From CAVYYW01 sp963772845 (GTDB lineage: Bacteria > Bacillota > Bacilli > Bacillales > Sporolactobacillaceae): DNA of 21,309 bases. The notes below the pieces were generated by a model. That model was not told where the DNA came from and ran no database searches. It saw only the letters and a program-made list of their open reading frames with translations. This document shows positions 1 through 7,804 of this stretch, one piece after another (the stretch's first letter is position 1; each line of letters begins with the position of its first letter). The position numbers were made by a program, and so were the translations under genes. The stretch lies in NCBI GenBank assembly GCA_963772845.1, contig CAVYYW010000026.1, positions 1 through 21,309 of the forward strand, in the 5' to 3' direction.

Positions 1-2
1 CG

Positions 3-800
3 TTGGGTCTGGTCAGCCTGATCTCGATTCCAGCTCTGATTCTTGTTTTTCAAGGTTTAATCGGTATGCCGCTTACGTCGAATCTGCTTCGCCGACATGC
101 AATGAAACTGCGCGGGACTCTTGAAACCAGCACATTAATCGCTGCCACCGTTGCTCTCGAAGATTCACCTAAAAAAGAAGACGTAACGAATGAAGAGAAA
201 AGTCTTGAGAATACCAACGTCAAAAAAGAAACCGGGCTGATTCCGGAAAAATTCCAAACGAATCTGGTGCTGCTTTTCCTTCTGTTCGCCGGTGCAGCTT
301 TGGCAACAACCTTAGGAACATTGACAGGGATCAGCTACAGCTTGTGGGCACTGGCCATTGGGATGATTGGGACGTTTGCTGGCATTTTCCGCAATAAACT
401 GATGGAACGGGCCAATGCATTCAGCGTCGGTATTGCCGGTCTGATTATCATCGTCATGAATGCCATGAATGATACCACGATCAGTATGTTCCTAGACTAC
501 CTTCCAACGGTTGCTCTCATCATTATTGTCGGAACGGCTGGCCTTGTAGTCGGCGGCTTTATTGGCGCAAAGCTGTTTAAATGGGATCCATTTAAAGGTA
601 TTTCAATTGCTCTTACTGCTTTATACGGTTTCCCAGGCGACTATCTTATTTCACAGGAAGTAAGCCGGAGCGTCGGGCGCAATAAGGAAGAGGAAGAAGC
701 GATCTTCAATGAAATTCTTTCTCCCATGTTGATCGGCGGTTTTACCTCTGTCACGGTCGGATCGGTAATTATCGCAACGATCCTAATGAATACTTTGTAG
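3..800 (+). CDS. Integral membrane transporter, C-terminal part (5' end outside window)
   Basis: The reading frame is open from the first bases, so the gene probably starts upstream; the TTG at position 3 is only the first possible in-window start. The visible 265 residues hold one hydrophobic stretch, a hydrophilic Lys/Glu-rich loop (about residues 48-82), then five or so hydrophobic segments (about 86-130, 140-150, 168-190, 200-210, 243-264). A segment with ALYGFPGDY lies near residue 207. The two-block layout with a charged central loop resembles secondary carriers, but I do not recognise the exact family. It ends 18 bp before the M20 amidohydrolase and is probably co-transcribed with it and the next amidohydrolase, so it may carry their substrate or product. 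That role is inferred from context only. Confidence 0.6.
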   Translation: MGLVSLISIPALILVFQGLIGMPLTSNLLRRHAMKLRGTLETSTLIAATVALEDSPKKEDVTNEEKSLENTNVKKETGLIPEKFQTNLVLLFLLFAGAALATTLGTLTGISYSLWALAIGMIGTFAGIFRNKLMERANAFSVGIAGLIIIVMNAMNDTTISMFLDYLPTVALIIIVGTAGLVVGGFIGAKLFKWDPFKGISIALTALYGFPGDYLISQEVSRSVGRNKEEEEAIFNEILSPMLIGGFTSVTVGSVIIATILMNTL

Positions 801-818
801 GATAAAGGAGTCTGTTAA

Positions 819-2030
819 ATGAAGTTATTAACAAAGCTGAATGACCATTATGATGAGATGATTGAGATTCGGAGATACCTTCATCAAAATCCTGAGTTAT
901 CTTTTCAAGAAGTGGAGACAGCTAAATTTATTGCTGACTATCACCGGGAGCTTGGACTTGAGGTACGTACAGGTGTAGGAGGGAACGGCGTGGTCGCGAC
1001 ACTTAAAGGTGGCCTGCCTGGAAAGACGGTCGCGCTGAGAGCTGATTTTGATGCGCTTCCTATTCAGGAGGAAAATGACGTTCCTTATAAATCGACGGTG
1101 CCAAATGTGATGCACGCATGCGGGCATGACGGGCACACGGCAACGCTTTTAGTTCTTGCAAAAGTACTTAACAGTATGAAGGAAAATATCAGTGGTTCGA
1201 TTGTTTTCATTCATCAGCATGCAGAGGAGTTATTGCCTGGCGGTGCCGTCGCCATGATCGAAGATGGCTGCCTGGATGGGGTGGATGTCATTTTTGGGAA
1301 CCATCTTCAAGCCAATACGCCGTTAGGAGAAGTCATCTGCCGGCCAGGGGCCTTGCAGGCAGCGGCTGACAGCTACGAAATCACCGTTCAGGGAAAAGGA
1401 GGGCACGGCGCACAGCCGCACTTGACGAAAGATGCGATTGTGATCGCTTCACAGATTGTTCTCGATTTGCAGCAGATCGTCAGCAGGCGAGTGGATCCTC
1501 TCGAAAACGCGGTCGTTTCTGTGGGGTCCTTTGAAGGAAAAAATGCCTTCAATGTCATCGCCGATAAAGTCGTGCTGCGCGGCACGGTGCGAACCTTCAA
1601 TGACGAGGTTCGAAAAGCGATTGAACAGGAGATGGAGAGGGTTGTTAAGGGAGCCTGTGTCTCGTCGGATGCCTCCTATACCTTTAATTACACGTGGGGC
1701 TATCCCCCTTTGATCAATCATGCCGAAGAAACGGCATTCGTAGCGGAAACAGCAAAGCAAATTCCAGAGGTGCTTCATGTAACAGATGGCCGTCCTGTTA
1801 TGGCTGGCGAAGACTTTTCCTATTACTTACAGCATGTCAAAGGCTGCTTTTTTCAAACAGGAGCGAAATTAGCGGATCGAGAAACTGCTTATCCACATCA
1901 TCATCCGAAATTTGATTTTGATGAAGAGGCGTTATTAATTGCTGCCGAACTGCTTGGGCAAGCCACACTGGATTATTTGAAGCTGCAAGGGACTGAGAGG
2001 AAGACAAAGCATGGAACGGCTATAAAATAA
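819..2030 (+). CDS. M20-family metallo-amidohydrolase (N-acyl amino acid / hippurate hydrolase type)
   Basis: The 403-residue product has the normal length for M20D amidohydrolases, cytosolic enzymes that remove acyl groups from N-acyl amino acids and related amides. Visible family signatures are ALRADFDALPIQE (72-84), the metal-binding MHACGHDGH (98-106, with C101 and H103), the Glu pair in QHAEELLPGG (E136-E137), N161-H162, the dimerisation-domain GGHGAQPH (194-201), MAGEDFSYY (328-336) and the late His cluster 360-362. All expected metal ligands seem present. A strong AAAGGAG lies a few bases before the ATG, and no signal peptide is visible. It sits between a transporter gene and another amidohydrolase in an apparent operon. 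Exact substrate is unknown. Confidence 0.9.
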   Translation: MKLLTKLNDHYDEMIEIRRYLHQNPELSFQEVETAKFIADYHRELGLEVRTGVGGNGVVATLKGGLPGKTVALRADFDALPIQEENDVPYKSTVPNVMHACGHDGHTATLLVLAKVLNSMKENISGSIVFIHQHAEELLPGGAVAMIEDGCLDGVDVIFGNHLQANTPLGEVICRPGALQAAADSYEITVQGKGGHGAQPHLTKDAIVIASQIVLDLQQIVSRRVDPLENAVVSVGSFEGKNAFNVIADKVVLRGTVRTFNDEVRKAIEQEMERVVKGACVSSDASYTFNYTWGYPPLINHAEETAFVAETAKQIPEVLHVTDGRPVMAGEDFSYYLQHVKGCFFQTGAKLADRETAYPHHHPKFDFDEEALLIAAELLGQATLDYLKLQGTERKTKHGTAIK

Positions 2031-2054
2031 AAATTGTTAAGGATGGTGTTCAGA

Positions 2055-3323
2055 ATGGTCTACACATTAGTGAAAAACGGAACGCTTATTGATGGACGCG
2101 GCGGTGAACCGGTGCATGATGCAGCCGTGCTGATTAAGGATAATCGGATTGAAGCAGTCGGAAAATGGAAGGATCTTATTCTTCCGAACGAAGACATTGA
2201 GGTCATCGATGCGGAAGACGGCTATCTGCTTCCTGGATTGATCGATACCCACGTCCATCTCATGATGGAAGTGCAGGATCAACGGAAAACCCTGGCTGAG
2301 CCGTTCTCATTCCGCTTTTTCCAAGGCATGCAGTACATGAAACGGACGGTAGAAGTCGGTATTACAACGGTGCGCGATGCCGGCTTTACGGATATTGGCG
2401 TAAAAGAAGCGGTAGAAAAGGGACTGGTTGTTGGCCCCCGCATGCAGATCAGCATTAACCCACTGACCATTACTGGCGGTCATGGCGATTCATGGATGCG
2501 TTCTGGTCATGATCTGACCCGTGTCACCTATCCTGGTATGCCTAGCGGTTTGTGTGATGGACCGGAGCAAGTACGCCAAAAAGTGAGAGAAATGCTGAGA
2601 GCGGGTGCTGATATTGTGAAAGTCCATGCAACAGGCGGGGTAATGAGCCCGACCGATCACCCAGAATTCACACAATTCTCTCAGGAGGAGCTTGAGATCA
2701 TGGTGCAGGAAGCACACTTCAGGCGAGGGGCGAAGGTGATGGCTCACGCGCAGGGAGCGGAAGGGGTGAAAAACGCCGTTCGGGCAGGCATTCACTCGAT
2801 TGAGCATGGCATTTACCTTGATGATGAAGCGATCGAATTAATGCTCGAGCATGGAACCTATCTCGTTCCTACCTTGCTCGCTCCGGTTGCCGTACTTGAA
2901 GCCGGAGAAAATAGTGAAGACATGCCGGCGCATGCGATTGAAAAAGCCCGTGAGGTTGTTGATATTCACCGTGAAAGCGTCGCGAAAGCCTTTAAGTCAG
3001 GTGTGAAAATCGCTATGGGAACAGATGCAGGTGTTATGCCGCATGGCACCAATCTGCGTGAACTCGGTCTGATGTGTAATATTGGCATGTCACCGATGCA
3101 GGCACTAGTGGCCACAACTAAGGTGGCGTCAGAATGCATGGGCTGGGAGGATCGAGTAGGGACGCTTGAAAAAGGGAAGCTTGCCGACCTGGTGATCACT
3201 AGGACAAACCCGGTTGAAGACATCCGCTCACTCGAAAATGCCAGAAACATCGTAACGGTCATAAAAGAAGGCCAGATCAAAAAAGACTTGCGAGATACGG
3301 CCAAGCAATTGGTTACGCTGTAA
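2055..3323 (+). CDS. Amidohydrolase-superfamily metalloenzyme (imidazolonepropionase / Xaa-Pro dipeptidase-like)
   Basis: I choose ATG 2055 because AAGGATGG at 2039-2046 sits at ideal spacing, giving 422 residues; the frame is open upstream to TTG 2034 but those starts lack a ribosome binding site. The protein shows the amidohydrolase TIM-barrel ligands in order: THVH (H66, H68), VKVHATGG with K189 (possible carboxylated Lys), H231 in MAHAQG, H251 in SIEHG and D324 in GTDAG. The C-terminal region (GTLEKGKLADLVI) returns to the small beta-sandwich typical of the superfamily. This subgroup includes imidazolonepropionase-like proteins and bacterial prolidases acting on Xaa-Pro or N-acyl dipeptides. 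It follows the M20 gene by 24 bp, so the two probably act in sequence on one imported substrate. The substrate cannot be read from sequence. Confidence 0.88.
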   Translation: MVYTLVKNGTLIDGRGGEPVHDAAVLIKDNRIEAVGKWKDLILPNEDIEVIDAEDGYLLPGLIDTHVHLMMEVQDQRKTLAEPFSFRFFQGMQYMKRTVEVGITTVRDAGFTDIGVKEAVEKGLVVGPRMQISINPLTITGGHGDSWMRSGHDLTRVTYPGMPSGLCDGPEQVRQKVREMLRAGADIVKVHATGGVMSPTDHPEFTQFSQEELEIMVQEAHFRRGAKVMAHAQGAEGVKNAVRAGIHSIEHGIYLDDEAIELMLEHGTYLVPTLLAPVAVLEAGENSEDMPAHAIEKAREVVDIHRESVAKAFKSGVKIAMGTDAGVMPHGTNLRELGLMCNIGMSPMQALVATTKVASECMGWEDRVGTLEKGKLADLVITRTNPVEDIRSLENARNIVTVIKEGQIKKDLRDTAKQLVTL

Positions 3324-3338
3324 GATTAGAAGGTCTGT

Positions 3339-3370
3339 AGAGTGCGGGGAAATCCCCGCACTCTTTTTTT
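3339..3370 (+). terminator. Rho-independent terminator of the amidohydrolase operon
   Basis: A perfect 11-bp stem, AGAGTGCGGGG (3339-3349) with CCCCGCACTCT (3354-3364), has a 4-nt AAAT loop and is followed by seven T residues. It lies 15 bp after the stop of the second amidohydrolase gene. Confidence 0.95.
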
Positions 3371-3375
3371 GTAGC

Positions 3376-3524
3376 GACTGAAAAAGTCCCCCGGTGTAGG
3401 CCTGGCTGTTGATCGTGTTGATTTCTGCTCTAGGCTGCTCGCTTTCCACGGGCACGGCCTCGGTTAACTTTGGCGCGGTCTCTTTGGCACCAAAGTGGAT
3501 CTTCGGACGCGTGCTGTTAACGCC
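3376..3524. repeat. Bacillaceae-type interspersed intergenic repeat, copy A
   Basis: This copy starts with ACTGAAAAAGTC (3377-3388) and contains the core GCTCGCTTTCCACGGGCACG (about 3437-3456), then a TAACTTTGGCG / CCAAAGTGGATCTTCGG segment. The same order repeats 148 bp downstream in copy B and inverted in copy C. GC-rich repeats with this GGGCACGGCCTC core are, from memory, widespread in Bacillaceae intergenic regions. No transposase is encoded. Short open frames inside it are translations of the repeat, not genes. Confidence 0.75.
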
Positions 3525-3718
3525 ACTGAAAAAGTCATTCGGTGTCGTCATGTCTGTTGATTTCGCTCCAGGCTGCTCGCTTTCCACGGGCACGGCCTCA
3601 GCTAACTTTGGCGTGTATCTTTGTGCGCCAAAGTGGATCTTCGGATGCGTGCTGATCCGTCGGAGTCTCGCGCCATCCGCTTCAATCACCGTGTTCGTTG
3701 CTTGTTGATCCCTTTTAG
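3525..3718. repeat. Interspersed intergenic repeat, copy B (direct repeat of copy A)
   Basis: It starts with the same ACTGAAAAAGTC (3525-3536), carries the same core (about 3571-3600) and CCAAAGTGGATCTTCGG, and is longer at its 3' side (GGAGTCTCGCGCC..TTCAATCACCG). An inverted GACTTTTTCAGT lies at 3821-3832, so copies A and B together are bracketed by inverted 12-mers. Confidence 0.75.
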
Positions 3719-4070
3719 GAGTCATTTGTGGCTACGGAAATTCAGCGACCATCAGCTGATCAGGAAGCGTCTCGAATATTCCAGCAGCACAGCCTAGTGA
3801 ACGTGGGAACCCTCTAAGTGGACTTTTTCAGTGTCCACTCGCTGATTCAGCATGCCTTGAATTAACATCTTTGATTCCACATCGCACGATGAAAATGCAA
3901 AGCAATCCATCATAAAATGGAAATGCCACGCATTCCAAGAAAGCCTTGAGTAATTCCATTTTTTAAATAATACACTGAGTATTTTCGAGGAGTCTAAAAC
4001 GTTCCCGGCAGCTTGGCTCTTAGTTGCAAATGGATTTCAGCCTTTAGAAATCCGATCACATCGGAATGAG

Positions 4071-4090
4071 CGGTGCGCTTTGCCGCACCG
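4071..4090. other. Short GC hairpin in gene-free DNA
   Basis: CGGTGCG (4071-4077) pairs with CGCACCG (4084-4090) around a CTTTGC loop. No U-tract follows on either strand, so it is not a convincing terminator. A second small palindrome, TCCGAT-CAC-ATCGGA, is at 4051-4065. Function unknown. Confidence 0.4.
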
Positions 4091-4155
4091 TTTCAACTGT
4101 ATTATAAAAAATTCAAATAAGGTATGAAAAATCATCAGTTTAGTGGATTTTTCAT

Positions 4156-4195
4156 AAAAAAAAGCTGATTTATATAAGATTTAACCCAAATCAGC
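4156..4195 (-). terminator. Orphan rho-independent terminator (reverse strand)
   Basis: Reading the reverse strand, GCTGATTT (4195-4188) pairs with AAATCAGC (4171-4164) around a 16-nt loop and is followed by eight T residues (4163-4156). No reverse-strand gene upstream of it is credible, so it is probably a remnant of a lost gene or serves an unseen small transcript. Confidence 0.55.
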
Positions 4196-4270
4196 ATCCG
4201 AATTGATCTTGTAGTTGCTTCAGGAGGGCGTGGAACCGTTCCCAATCGGAGGATATTGGCCAATTTCTGA

Positions 4271-4356
4271 ATTTGCTTGCCACTTCTGATGATTGACTGT
4301 CCACTTTCAGTTAGTTTGCCTGCCACTTCTAATGATTTACTCGCCACTTTCCTAAT
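4271..4356. repeat. Degenerate 20-22 bp tandem repeat, four units
   Basis: Four imperfect units share the pattern ATTTGCNTGCCACTTNTNAT. On the reverse strand this reads RAAGTGGCNAGCAAAT, the same family as the five-unit array at 12144-12240, which lies on the opposite strand. The unit drift suggests an old array. No coding potential was seen. Confidence 0.65.
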
Positions 4357-4549
4357 TTTTCCTTTTAGCCGTAATTAAAATGACCAGTTCACACTGTGAA
4401 TTCCGATTGGTAGCCGCTGAAACCTAAGGGCCGAGCTTCATCCATACATTTGCGCTGTGGAGTTTCGCCTGGTTTCGCTGTTTCCGCAGGACTTGAACCA
4501 TCATCCTTGAATCTTCACAGCACGATAAAAGGTCGCAATAATGAGCGGT

Positions 4550-4886
4550 TGAGCCTGCCATGGGCAAAAAACCCGAATTAAGGGCATAAAATACGTTGAT
4601 TGAAGCGAAAGGTGCGAGACTCCTCGAAAATGCCCATGCTTATTGAAAGCAAGAAATACCTGAGACTCCTGCGGAAACAGCACGCGTCCGAAGATCCACT
4701 TTGGCGGACAAAGAAATCACGCCAAAGTTAGCTGAGGCCGTGCCCGCGGAAAGCAAGGGTATTTCTGCTTCACGTCAGCGCCACATTTGATTAAAGCGTG
4801 AGGATGCTCACAGCTCGCCACGGAAAGCGAGTGCCTGAAACGCAAATCAACAACCACTACGATGTCGGGGAATTTTTTCAGTAGCC
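4550..4886. repeat. Interspersed intergenic repeat, copy C (inverted and rearranged)
   Basis: Compared with copies A and B this copy is inverted: CCGAAGATCCACTTTGG (4689-4705), GCCAAAGTTAGCTGAGGCCG (4721-4740) and the CGTGCCCGCGGAAAGC core follow in reverse order, ending at AATTTTTTCAGT (4871-4882), a variant of the inverted ACTGAAAAAGTC end. Additional blocks such as GGTGCGAGACTCCT (4609-4622) and GAGACTCCTGCGGAAACAGC (4661-4680) belong to the same family. The region 3376-4886 is therefore bounded by inverted ends but contains no open reading frame of a transposase. Confidence 0.6.
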
Positions 4887-5028
4887 ATCTCCTCGCCTCG
4901 CAGATATTATAGTGTGCCATATCTTGGGGAAGGAAGGGGATTAATCGGTAAAATCATGATAAAGCTGTTTCAGTTCACAGAATTACGGGCAACGTTTTTA
5001 TAAAGAAGTTATATAAGGGGGATGCGGG

Positions 5029-5820
5029 ATGAAGAAGGTGACGGTCGCAGCCATTCAAATGGATTGTATAGTGGGGGAGAAGCAGCCGAATCTTGAAAAA
5101 GCTGCTCAATATATTAAGCAGGCTGCAGGCAAAGAATCTGAGCTGATTACGCTCCCAGAACTTTTCAGCACGGGTCATCCAACAGAGCCAGAGGACAGGC
5201 AGCTCGTGAGCAAATTCCCGGCTTCACGACTGAGTGGCTACAGGATATGGCCAAGAAATACTCGGTTTATCTAGGTGGCGCGATTTTAGAATATGATCCT
5301 GTCGAAGAACAAATCTATGATACATGCATTCTCACTGGTCCTGAAGGTTACATAGGAAAATATCGCAAAACGCATCTATGGAACAACGAAAGGGAACGGT
5401 TTTCTAGAGGGGGGACCTTCCAGTATTTAAAACGGCAATAGGCACGATTGGTCTGCAGATTTGCTATGAGATTGGTTTTCCAGAAATTAGCCGCATTATG
5501 GCATTAAAAGGAGCTGAGATCTCGTCTGCACTTCCGCTTTTGGAATGCCGCGACTCTACGCCTGGAAGCTTGCAACTCAGTCGCGTGCCCTTGAAAACGG
5601 GACGTTCTTGATCGCTGCAAACCGTACAGGAACAAATAATGGAACAACATTTGCGGGGCATAGCCGAATTGTAAATCCCCAAGGCAGTATTTTTGCCACT
5701 CTAAAAGAAGAAGAAGGCTACGTTATCCAAACGTTGAATCTCGAAGAAATCCTGGCACAACGGGAAAGAATACCCTATTTATCCGATCACAATAAAGCGT
5801 TATACATGAAGAACCTATAA
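5029..5820 (+). pseudogene. Carbon-nitrogen hydrolase (nitrilase superfamily), three -1 frameshifts
   Basis: Three frames together rebuild a full-length (about 264 residue) nitrilase-superfamily amidase: MKKVTVAAIQMDC..LITLPELFSTG in frame 1, EQIPGFTTEWLQDMAKKYSVYLGG..GKYRKTHLW in frame 2, TAIGTIGLQICYEIGFPE in frame 3, then LVCTSAFGMPRLYAWKLATQSRALENG to the stop. The Glu-Lys-Cys catalytic triad is preserved (PELF, YRKTHL, QICYE). The shifts fall near 5206-5208, in the G run 5409-5414 (six Gs where seven restore the frame) and near 5519-5521; each is explained by one missing base. The start has a strong AAGGGGG. Such enzymes hydrolyse amides or omega-amidated keto acids. Protein-level conservation across all breaks suggests very recent decay or sequencing error. 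Confidence 0.85.
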
Positions 5821-5934
5821 CATCAAAAAACTAAGACAGTATCGTTCTGTAAAGCTGTTGTAAAGAATTTTTACCATTAATCAGCCTAATATTAAAAATT
5901 TGTAAATTTACATCATGAATCCTCGTGGATACGT

Positions 5935-5940
5935 TATAAT
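5935..5940 (+). promoter_or_regulatory. Candidate -10 box for galU
   Basis: A perfect TATAAT lies 40 bp before the galU start codon in an AT-rich gap with no open frame. No good -35 hexamer is found at 16-18 bp; TTTACA at 5907-5912 is too far away. The call therefore rests on the -10 alone. Confidence 0.4.
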
Positions 5941-5980
5941 TGAAGAGAATTATTCAGAATAACTCACGGGGGTTGAAGCA

Positions 5981-6863
5981 ATGAGTAAAATTCGTAAAGC
6001 GATTATCCGGCTGCAGGCCTTGGGACAAGATTCCTTCCTGCTACAAAGGCTATGCCAAAAGAAATGCTGCCAATTGTCGATAAACCGACCATTCAATACA
6101 TTGTGGAAGAAGCGATTGAGGCGGGGATTGAAGATATTATTATCGTTACGGGTAAAGGAAAACGCGCAATCGAGGATCACTTCGATATCAATTTTGAACT
6201 GGAAGAGAACCTTAAAGCTAAAGGCAAGCTGGAACTTCTTGAAAAAGTCCAGCAGTCCGGGAAGGTAGATATCTATTACATACGTCAAAAAGAACCGCTT
6301 GGCCTTGGTCATGCTGTTTGGTGCGCCAGAAAGTTCATTGGTGACGATCCTTTCGCAGTCCTGCTTGGGGATGACATCGTGGAAGCGGATCAGCCGTGTA
6401 TCGGGCAGCTTATGGAGCAGTATGATAAAACCGGTCAATCAGTGATTGGTGTCATGGAAGTCCCGAAAATGAGACGGACCGTTATGGGATCATTGATCCA
6501 TCATCAAACAACGGACCGTTATACAGCGTGAACAAATTTGTCGAAAAACCGAAAGAAAATGCGCCGTCCAATCTGGCTATTATCGGTCGGTACGTCCTGT
6601 CCCCTCAGATTTTTGATTTTCTAGCAAATCAGGATATCGGTGCCGGTAGAGAAATTCAATTGACGGACGCGATTCAAAAATTGAATGAACAAGAGGGCGT
6701 CAACGCCTTGGATTTTGAAGGGGAACGATACGATGTTGGGGAGAAAATTGGTTTTGTCTTCACCACGCTCGCCTTTGCCCTGAAGGATGAAAGCATCAGA
6801 GGCGATGTCCTAAAAGGCATTGACCAGATTCTTAGTGACCTGCAAGCGAAAGAGAATCGTTAA
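5981..6863 (+). pseudogene. galU: UTP--glucose-1-phosphate uridylyltransferase, two -1 frameshifts
   Basis: The three frames together give about 294 residues, the usual GalU length. The enzyme makes UDP-glucose from UTP and glucose-1-phosphate for wall teichoic acid, glycolipid and exopolysaccharide synthesis. The nucleotide-binding signature AAGLGTRFLPATKAMPKEML is intact only after restoring one C at about 6007 (ATCCGG for ATCCCGG). A second missing base lies in the A run at 6466-6469, after which NETDRYGIIDP resumes. Other hallmarks visible are DKPTIQYIVEEA, VTGKGKRAIEDHFD, RQKEPLGLGHAVWCA, LLGDDIV and FEGERYDVGEKIGF. The start at 5981 follows GGGGGTTGAAGCA. Both breaks are single-base losses in short homopolymers, so sequence error is as likely as a real mutation. 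The last 260 bp are duplicated near 12.25-12.54 kb. Confidence 0.92.
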
Positions 6864-6871
6864 ATAACATG

Positions 6872-6904
6872 AAAAGCGTCGAGCCAATGGCTCGGCGCTT
6901 TTTT
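6872..6904 (+). terminator. Rho-independent terminator of galU
   Basis: AAAAGCGTCGAGCC (6872-6885) pairs with GGCTCGGCGCTTTT (6889-6902), with one T-G wobble and an AAT loop, ending in a run of six T. The same element is duplicated at 12506-12538. Confidence 0.93.
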
Positions 6905-7043
6905 ATAAGACTAATTTCCATTGGCGATAAATTAAAGTTGGACGAAAGGTGGGGTGAAGTAGATTCATCACTTTCTCTCGTGTCGTTGTATCGGGTGGGT
7001 AAGAGGAACGCGAATACGCAGACAAAATATCGCATTGAACGTG

Positions 7044-7075
7044 AAAAGCCCAGCTGCGGTTGAGCACAGCCGGAC
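7044..7075 (-). terminator. Terminator of the ROK / ABC / NagB-like operon (reverse strand)
   Basis: On the reverse strand an 11-bp stem with three wobble pairs (7075-7065 with 7058-7048) and a 7-nt loop is followed by TTTTC. It starts 11 bp past the stop of the NagB-like gene. Confidence 0.7.
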
Positions 7076-7085
7076 CTTTGTTTTC

Positions 7086-7804
7086 TTATTTTAATTCCAG
7101 CGCCAAATGATCAACCATGACCTCTGAATTAGTGTGGTTCTGAAGGATCGATGCCGGAACAGCTTCCGTTACGTCACCATCAAGCGCCAGATGAATTATG
7201 TCTCGTTTCTTCGTTCCTTTTGCCATGAGAATGACATGTTGTGATTCCATGACATGTTTAAGGCCAAGTGTTATGCCCTCATTGAGTGTCTGTTCGGATT
7301 GAAAATACTTTTGCCCAACGGTTTGTGTTGTTTTATCCAATTGAATAACGTGGGCATAGCTTTCAAAAGAAGCTCCTGGTTCATTAAATCCGATATGACC
7401 ATTGAGTCCGATTCCTAAAAGCATCAAATCGATCGGACCCTTTTCCGCTAAAAATGTATTCATTTTTGTAAGCTCTGAATTTAATTCCTGCGCGGGTCCA
7501 TCAAAAAAATGAATATGATCCTCTGGAATGGCAGGGGTTCGAATAAATAGTGGTTCAATGTATACCGGCAGCTTCCAGCATCGCTTTTGCTAAGTCCGAC
7601 CCATTCATCCAAACCGACAAACTGGATATCTTTAAAGACTTCCTTCGCCCTTGGCAGTTTTGTTAAAAGAGTAAAGGTATTCACAGGTGTATCGCCGGCA
7701 GCAAGACACAGGATTGCGTCTGGTTTTTCCTTTGCAACTTGATAAATCGCCTCTGCGACCCCTTGATCAAGCTTTTCTTCTGTTTCAAATGACATAACAT
7801 TCAT
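7086..7804 (-). pseudogene. NagB/GamA-family glucosamine-6-phosphate deaminase/isomerase, one frameshift
   Basis: Two reverse-strand frames join to about 239 residues, normal for this family, which converts hexosamine-6-phosphate to a ketose-6-phosphate plus ammonia or isomerises related sugar phosphates. The first part has CLAAGDTP (phosphate site) and GLDEWVGL; the second has IGLNGHIGFNEPGASF, matching the His-Glu catalytic loop. The frame breaks after FEPL near 7532, where one missing base (CTGCC for CTGGCC) restores FEPLAIPEDHIHFFDG. The start codon overlaps the preceding permease stop as ATGA, and the GGAGG ribosome site lies inside the permease end, so translation is coupled. As last gene of a ROK-controlled sugar operon it suggests an amino-sugar or related substrate. 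NagA is not present here. Confidence 0.82.

Noticed and set aside
3409..3708. A 99-residue open frame on the forward strand with the twice-repeated GCSLSTGTAS
   Set aside because: It is the translation of two interspersed repeat copies; no ribosome site, no domain, and the repeated peptide simply mirrors the repeated DNA.
3228..3725. A 165-residue reverse-strand open frame
   Set aside because: It runs antisense through the end of the amidohydrolase gene, the terminator and the repeat copies, and its sequence is repeat translation.
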